Assembly: GCA_030609665.1 (NCBI GenBank)
Contig: JAUWBW010000097.1
Span: 1 to 7,096 of the forward strand
Length of the DNA: 7,096 nt
Direction: 5' to 3'
DNA from: Methanosarcinaceae archaeon
Lineage (GTDB): Archaea; Halobacteriota; Methanosarcinia; Methanosarcinales; Methanosarcinaceae
This document shows positions 6,285 through 7,096 of the stretch, in pieces. A program made the position numbers and the translations under genes. Each line of letters starts with the position of its first letter. The first letter of the stretch is position 1. The notes beneath the pieces are model-generated. The model was not told where the DNA came from and did not search any database. It worked only from the letters and a program-made list of their open reading frames with translations.

Positions 6285-6363
6285 TGAAATTTTCTGCGTG
6301 TTCGCGCGCAGGCTGCGGAGACTCGCCAGCCAGACTCCGGTCGTTTGATTTGCAGACGGCGCG

Positions 6364-6383
6364 CATGCTGTGAAGGCAGCATG
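6364..6383. repeat. Short perfect stem-loop
   Basis: CATGCTG (6364-6370) and CAGCATG (6377-6383) form a perfect seven-base stem with a six-base loop. No T tract follows, so a terminator is unlikely. Confidence 0.4.
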
Positions 6384-6454
6384 GAACTGAAAAGATAAAT
6401 AATTTCGGGCGAGTTTGAGATTACGGAGCCGGTTGGGCGTATTGTATTATGAAA

Positions 6455-6487
6455 AATTGACATGTGTTTATCTGGAAGAGGTCAATT
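6455..6487. promoter_or_regulatory. Inverted repeat upstream of the small ORF
   Basis: AATTGAC (6455-6461) and GTCAATT (6481-6487) are perfect inverted copies separated by 19 bases, ending just before the TATA-like element at 6494. It may be a split operator; seven-base arms in AT-rich DNA can also arise by chance. Confidence 0.25.
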
Positions 6488-6493
6488 ATAGAA

Positions 6494-6503
6494 GATATAA
6501 TAA
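6494..6503 (+). promoter_or_regulatory. TATA-like promoter of the 45-codon ORF
   Basis: GATATAATAA lies about 27 bases before the ATG at 6525, the spacing of a leaderless archaeal promoter. There is no Shine-Dalgarno site before the ATG. Confidence 0.4.
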
Positions 6504-6524
6504 GTGTGTCTTACATAGTCTATT

Positions 6525-6662
6525 ATGATGTCCAAAGACGAAATGAAAGAAGAAGCAAAGCAAAATATCAAAAAGCTTGTTGAACGAAATACATACAAGG
6601 AGAAAACAAAGTGCAAGCCGCAACATGCACCGTTTGATGACGGTCACGACTGCACTTATTAG
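6525..6662 (+). CDS. Small lysine/glutamate-rich ORF, possible gene fragment
   Basis: ATG-ATG at 6525 opens a 45-codon frame ending at TAG 6660-6662. I do not recognise the product. The N-terminal part, SKDEMKEEAKQNIKKLVER, is a charged amphipathic helix; similar lysine-rich openings occur at the start of some restriction-modification methylases, a loose resemblance only. The C-terminal part (KCKPQHAPFDDGHDCTY) overlaps the MazF-like tail in another frame and looks arbitrary. A TATA element at leaderless spacing suggests it may be transcribed. The simplest reading is the promoter and 5' end of a lost gene joined to the 3' end of another; a genuine small protein is the alternative. Confidence 0.35.
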   Translation: MMSKDEMKEEAKQNIKKLVERNTYKEKTKCKPQHAPFDDGHDCTY

Positions 6663-6741
6663 GCGGGAATTGGGAGAATTATCGCCCAAAATGCAGGATG
6701 AAGTAGCGAACAAACTGCAAAAACAGTTTGGTCTTGCATAA
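6547..6741 (+). pseudogene. MazF/PemK-type toxin C-terminal remnant
   Basis: A frame open from 6547 to TAA 6739-6741 contains, from about 6625, the sequence MHRLMTVTTALIRRELG followed by ELSPKMQDEVANKLQKQFGL. This resembles the last 35-40 residues of MazF/PemK mRNA endonucleases: the strand like KLFTI, a helix, a G-x-L-S/D segment, and a final helix ending in GL. The N-terminal two thirds of such a toxin (about 110-130 residues) are absent; the codons before 6625 translate to unrelated lysine- and serine-rich sequence and overlap the 45-codon ORF in another frame. No antitoxin gene is visible. I read it as a truncated relic; the resemblance is short and from memory. Confidence 0.4.
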
Positions 6742-6770
6742 AATCGATCTTAAAAAAAGCTAAACAACAA

Positions 6771-6775
6771 GAGGG
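6771..6775 (+). promoter_or_regulatory. Shine-Dalgarno-like site before the HD-domain gene
   Basis: GAGGG sits six bases before an in-frame ATA codon (6782) and 21 bases before the first standard start, GTG 6797. The spacing suits 6782 better, which makes the start ambiguous. A possible TATA element (CATAAAAT, 6737-6744) lies upstream. Confidence 0.3.
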
Positions 6776-6796
6776 ATAAACATAACAGAGAATAAT

Positions 6797-7096
6797 GTGG
6801 ACACTGCCTTTTTCCATTCATGGTTTCGAAATTACGTAAAAGGTTTTTACTCGGATGATCCAAAGATCCAGATGAATATCAGACTTAAAGAAGAACACTC
6901 GTTACGTGTTTGTAAGGAGATCCTTCAGTTAGGCAAATCCCTGGATCTCAATCAAAATGCACTTCGTCTGGCTGAGACCATCGCATTATTTCATGACATA
7001 GGTCGCTTTGAACAATTCAGGACCTATGGCACTTTCAATGATAAAGTATCGGAAAACCACGCAACTCTCGGGCTGAAGGTTTTAGAAGAAACAAAC
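6797..7096 (+). CDS. HD-domain protein, probable metal-dependent phosphohydrolase (3' end outside the window)
   Basis: The visible 100 codons encode the N-terminal part of an HD-superfamily protein. Numbering from GTG 6797, conserved features are FFHSWFRNYVKGFY (5-18), the first metal-ligand histidine in LKEEHSLRV (H34), the histidine-aspartate pair in ALFHDIGRFEQ (H66, D67) and a further histidine in SENHATLG (H88). HD enzymes usually hydrolyse phosphoester bonds in nucleotides or cyclic dinucleotides using bound metal ions; the substrate of this group is not evident from sequence. The frame is open back to a stop at 6761-6763. GTG 6797 is the only standard start before the conserved region, but upstream codons from ATA 6782 (reading I/M-TENN) follow a good ribosome-binding site. 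The gene is cut by the window end. Confidence 0.85.
   Translation, partial: MDTAFFHSWFRNYVKGFYSDDPKIQMNIRLKEEHSLRVCKEILQLGKSLDLNQNALRLAETIALFHDIGRFEQFRTYGTFNDKVSENHATLGLKVLEETN

Larger units (their letters stand above)
5748..6493. other. Repeat-dense non-coding region
   Basis: No protein gene is credible in this stretch of about 750 bases. Open frames on both strands are translations of short repeats (for example a minus-strand frame at 6089-6463 that reads through the 9-base and 10-base repeats). The content is described separately: two 10-base-unit modules, a GC-rich imperfect hairpin, a 9-base-unit hairpin, a 7-base stem-loop and several CGCAGGC motifs. Base composition alternates sharply between GC-rich blocks (5920-6070, 6300-6365) and AT-rich ones. 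Confidence 0.7.

Noticed and set aside
6364..6383. Intrinsic terminator
   Set aside because: The stem-loop is perfect but is not followed by a T tract, and no gene ends just upstream.
6089..6463. Minus-strand open frame of 124 codons
   Set aside because: It reads through the 10-base and 9-base repeats and the GC-rich block; its low-complexity cysteine/serine/arginine translation follows from the repeats, and no start signal or family motif is present.

Overview
The window reads as a piece of a methanogen-type euryarchaeal chromosome, most likely Methanosarcinales or a related ANME-2-type lineage (inference). The evidence is an MptN-like pterin glutamate ligase, an archaeal-type Pth2, an archaeal TruD, a Methanosarcinales-style transglutaminase lipoprotein, Shine-Dalgarno sites that fit the archaeal 16S tail, and TATA-box promoters with little or no leader. 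All genes called here are on the + strand.

Positions 1-3848 hold a compact housekeeping run: the nearly complete 3' part of a RimK/MptN-family ATP-grasp ligase (start lies just outside the window), pth2, a secreted or anchored transglutaminase-like lipoprotein, and truD. Gaps are 44, 41 and 13 bases, so an operon is likely. It joins cofactor maturation (tetrahydromethanopterin to tetrahydrosarcinapterin), rescue of stalled peptidyl-tRNA, and tRNA pseudouridylation. The lipoprotein is the functional odd one out.

Positions 3849-4373 form a gene-free, locally GC-rich stretch with small palindromes. It ends in an ordered promoter made of four palindromes: one upstream, the TATA box itself, and a tandem pair reaching into the start codon. 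This promoter drives a 457-residue archaeal ATPase (4374-5747) with a P-loop domain, a winged helix and a C-terminal PD-(D/E)XK-like (DUF234-type) domain.

Positions 5748-6493 are non-coding and packed with repeats: two copies of a module built from three 10-base units, a hairpin made from convergent 9-base tandem repeats, a GC-rich imperfect hairpin, and recurring CGCAGGC motifs. One 27-base repeat has a copy on each side of the ATPase gene. This looks like an accessory or rearranging segment.

Positions 6494-6741 hold a leaderless-looking 45-codon ORF. In another frame there is a tail resembling the C-terminus of a MazF/PemK toxin, suggesting decayed gene fragments. The window ends inside an HD-domain phosphohydrolase-like gene whose start is ambiguous. 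I see no tRNA, rRNA, CRISPR array, transposase or integrase. The best candidates for something new are the palindromic ATPase promoter and the repeat-flanked ATPase segment, not a recognisable multi-gene system.
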